Shown: positions 62,561 through 64,000 of the stretch, piece after piece | Numbering within the stretch: the stretch's first letter is position 1 | Layout of the letters: the number at the start of each line of letters is the position of its first letter | Source of the DNA: Gadus chalcogrammus | Taxonomy: Eukaryota > Chordata > Actinopteri > Gadiformes > Gadidae | Reading direction: 5' to 3' | Length of the DNA: 64,000 bases | Assembly (NCBI RefSeq): GCF_026213295.1 | Contig: NC_079419.1 | Coordinates: 24,389,818-24,453,817 of the forward strand | Notes under the pieces: model-generated | Told to the model about the DNA's origin: nothing | Database searches by the model: none | Seen by the model: only the letters and a program-made list of their open reading frames with translations | Program-made: the position numbers and the translations under genes

Positions 62561-64000
62561 TGTGAAGTCAGTGTGAATGTGTGTGACAGCATGTACATGT
62601 CAATGTGCGTTTGTGTGAGAGGGAGCGAGAGAGATAGACAAGGAGAGCTAAAGTCGGAGGACGATCAAGAGGGACCATTTTCCCTGCTCTAGTCTGTTAG
62701 AGGTAGCGATAGACAGGGTGTTCTTCTGAGAGTGGACGGTTGCCTCAGGAACACGGACAGAGACTCTGTTCAGCTGTCAGGCCCCGAGATCTTTTAGTCC
62801 CCGTTCCCCATATTTGAAGTCCTCTACTTCACCTCATGTTGTAGTTCCCCTCCCTAGAATTGTATGGAAGTTAGAACCTGTGAGGGTATTTTGGTTCGGC
62901 CTGCCCTGACGAGGCCTGTACCAATTTCGGTGGTCAGCTTTGTAGTTTTGAAAACTGTGCATATAGAAATTTGGAAAGGGGGAGCAATAGTAAAGTTATT
63001 TATAATAAAGTGAAAAGTTATTTGGGAATGGATGCGGCAAGATGGGATTGTGAATGAAGGGACAGAAGGATCTTTTTGTGTGTGAGATAGTTACTAGGCC
63101 TTGTTCCACGATGGGGAGTTGAGGATGTTGCATTCCAGGCTTATCTGTTAACGGTCCTAGGTGCTGTTTGACCCTAAGGGGAGTGAGGAAGGGTGAGAGA
63201 GAGAGAGAACACATTTCCCCCCCAATTTCCCCCCCAATCGACCTACACCATTCAGGCAGCACAGAGAGACACACTAACACACAGTACGGAGAAAGGAAAT
63301 AGAGAGTGTGTTCAACTGAAAGAGTGTGGTGGCCATATGCCATAAAATACCACATATCCAAGGAATGCAGGTAGAGCTCTGTTGAGTTTTCAGGCTTTGA
63401 TACATTTGTAGTTCCCTGTCTGCCATGTTTGAAGTTCTTTGTAGTTCCCTGTCTGCCATGTTTGAAGTTCTTTGTAGTCTCTGTCCAAAGGTTTCACCTG
63501 AACAATCCCTCTGCTGGCCGAGAAAAGGAACTACCCATGGTTTCTCCCACACCCAGCCCCCAGAGCACGCTCGCTTTCAAGGCGTTATGGCCACACCCAA
63601 CGTGGGAGGGAGACACGCAGAGAGAGAGAGAAGCCACATTCCACCCTTATCTGTTGACTTGCACCAAACAGCACCCCGTACTGAGGAGGGAGAGAGAGCG
63701 TGTTCTCCTGAAGGAGGGAGAGAGTCACAGGGAGACACGCAGTGGATATTCACATTATGGCTAATTTGTTTTTCTTTAAGTTTAGTTTTAGTTTTGTTTT
63801 TTATTCAGGATGATGAACATCCTGACACAGTTATCATTCAGGATGATGAACATCAAAGTTCATGAGGAGGTTATAAGGACAATAACGTTGATACTTTAAT
63901 AGGATAACAGTGATGATAATCTAATGCAATTGGACTAAAGAAGGTGTTGCTATTAACGAAGTGATTCATATTATTTTCACACAGGAAAAAATAATTGAAT
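62561..64000. other. Leader continuation, no protein recognised
   Basis: Contains a 33-bp direct duplication at about 63409-63475 (TTTGTAGTTCCCTGTCTGCC core) and a 24-bp one near 63785-63855 (ATCATTCAGGATGATGAACA). GA-rich patches lie at 63190-63210 and 63620-63730. The frames of 111-146 codons at 63.4-63.9 kb match no family that I know. Confidence 0.45.

Larger units (their letters stand above)
60821..64000 (+). mobile_element. Retrovirus-like element: LTR, tRNA-Trp primer site and leader (runs off the window)
   Basis: Starts TGTTACGTAATTCAC exactly where the Gmr1-like LTR is broken. An LTR of about 578 bp with AATAAA at 61341-61346 ends near ACACGGCA (61398) and is followed by a primer binding site for tRNA-Trp. 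The remaining 2.6 kb has no convincing protein frame and consists mostly of repeats, so gag must lie further right or be lost. It is called a retrovirus-like LTR element from LTR and primer site alone; no coding region is seen, so its class is open. Confidence 0.72.

Noticed and set aside
63425..63865. 146- and 111-codon frames as gag of the retrovirus-like element
   Set aside because: They overlap in different frames, include direct repeats, and show no gag-like motif or zinc knuckle.

Overview
This is teleost fish genomic DNA. One host gene can be read with confidence: the minus-strand tyrosine kinase gene tnk2 (ACK1, activated Cdc42 kinase 1). Its exons are scattered from about 51.7 kb down to 11.8 kb. 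I rebuilt 16 coding exons and one 45-nt optional exon from splice sites and exact phase matching. They give an uninterrupted model of 1,227 residues (1,242 with the optional exon) holding every ACK-family module: SAM-like, kinase, SH3, CRIB, clathrin-binding motif, PPxY, ERBB-binding region and C-terminal UBA. The exon evidence comes from the sequence. The family match rests on remembered human TNK2, not on a search.

Everything else is introns, simple repeats and transposable elements. Very long CA/GT and GA/CT arrays recur every 2-4 kb. Together with Gmr1-like, sushi-like, RTE/Rex3-like, L1-like and several hAT families, this points to a teleost. The microsatellite load would suit a cod-like (gadiform) fish, but that is inference.

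Layout. 1-1.65 kb: decayed Ty3/gypsy pol on the minus strand. 1.7-2.0 kb: purine-rich minisatellite. 2-9.5 kb: no recognised gene, many microsatellites. 9.57-10.72 kb: an LTR-element remnant with a retropepsin ORF running into a probable 3' LTR. 11.84-51.72 kb: tnk2. Its introns hold an hAT element (24.1 kb), L1-like ORF1 and ORF2 remnants (25 and 30 kb), a 3'-terminal 28S rRNA pseudogene (33.8 kb), a nearly complete sushi-like chromodomain LTR retrotransposon with paired 608-bp LTRs and 5-bp target duplications (36.7-43.5 kb) that is itself split by an hAT element, and a three-level nest of two hAT-like elements and one RTE LINE tail (48.3-50.8 kb). 53.1-55.9 kb: an hAT-like end followed by 170-bp and 80-bp tandem repeats. 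56.0-60.8 kb: a degraded Gmr1-like LTR retrotransposon, also split by an hAT element. 60.8 kb to the end: a retrovirus-like LTR, a tRNA-Trp primer binding site and a repeat-rich leader, inserted into the 3' LTR of the Gmr1-like element.

I found no bacterial-type system, no CRISPR array and no wholly new gene system. The most unusual local structures are a triplicated splice-acceptor/half-exon in tnk2, a long Gly-Gln tract in the ACK1 tail, an array of seven 50-bp hairpin-bearing repeats with alternating variants in the retroviral leader, and precise, datable nested insertions.
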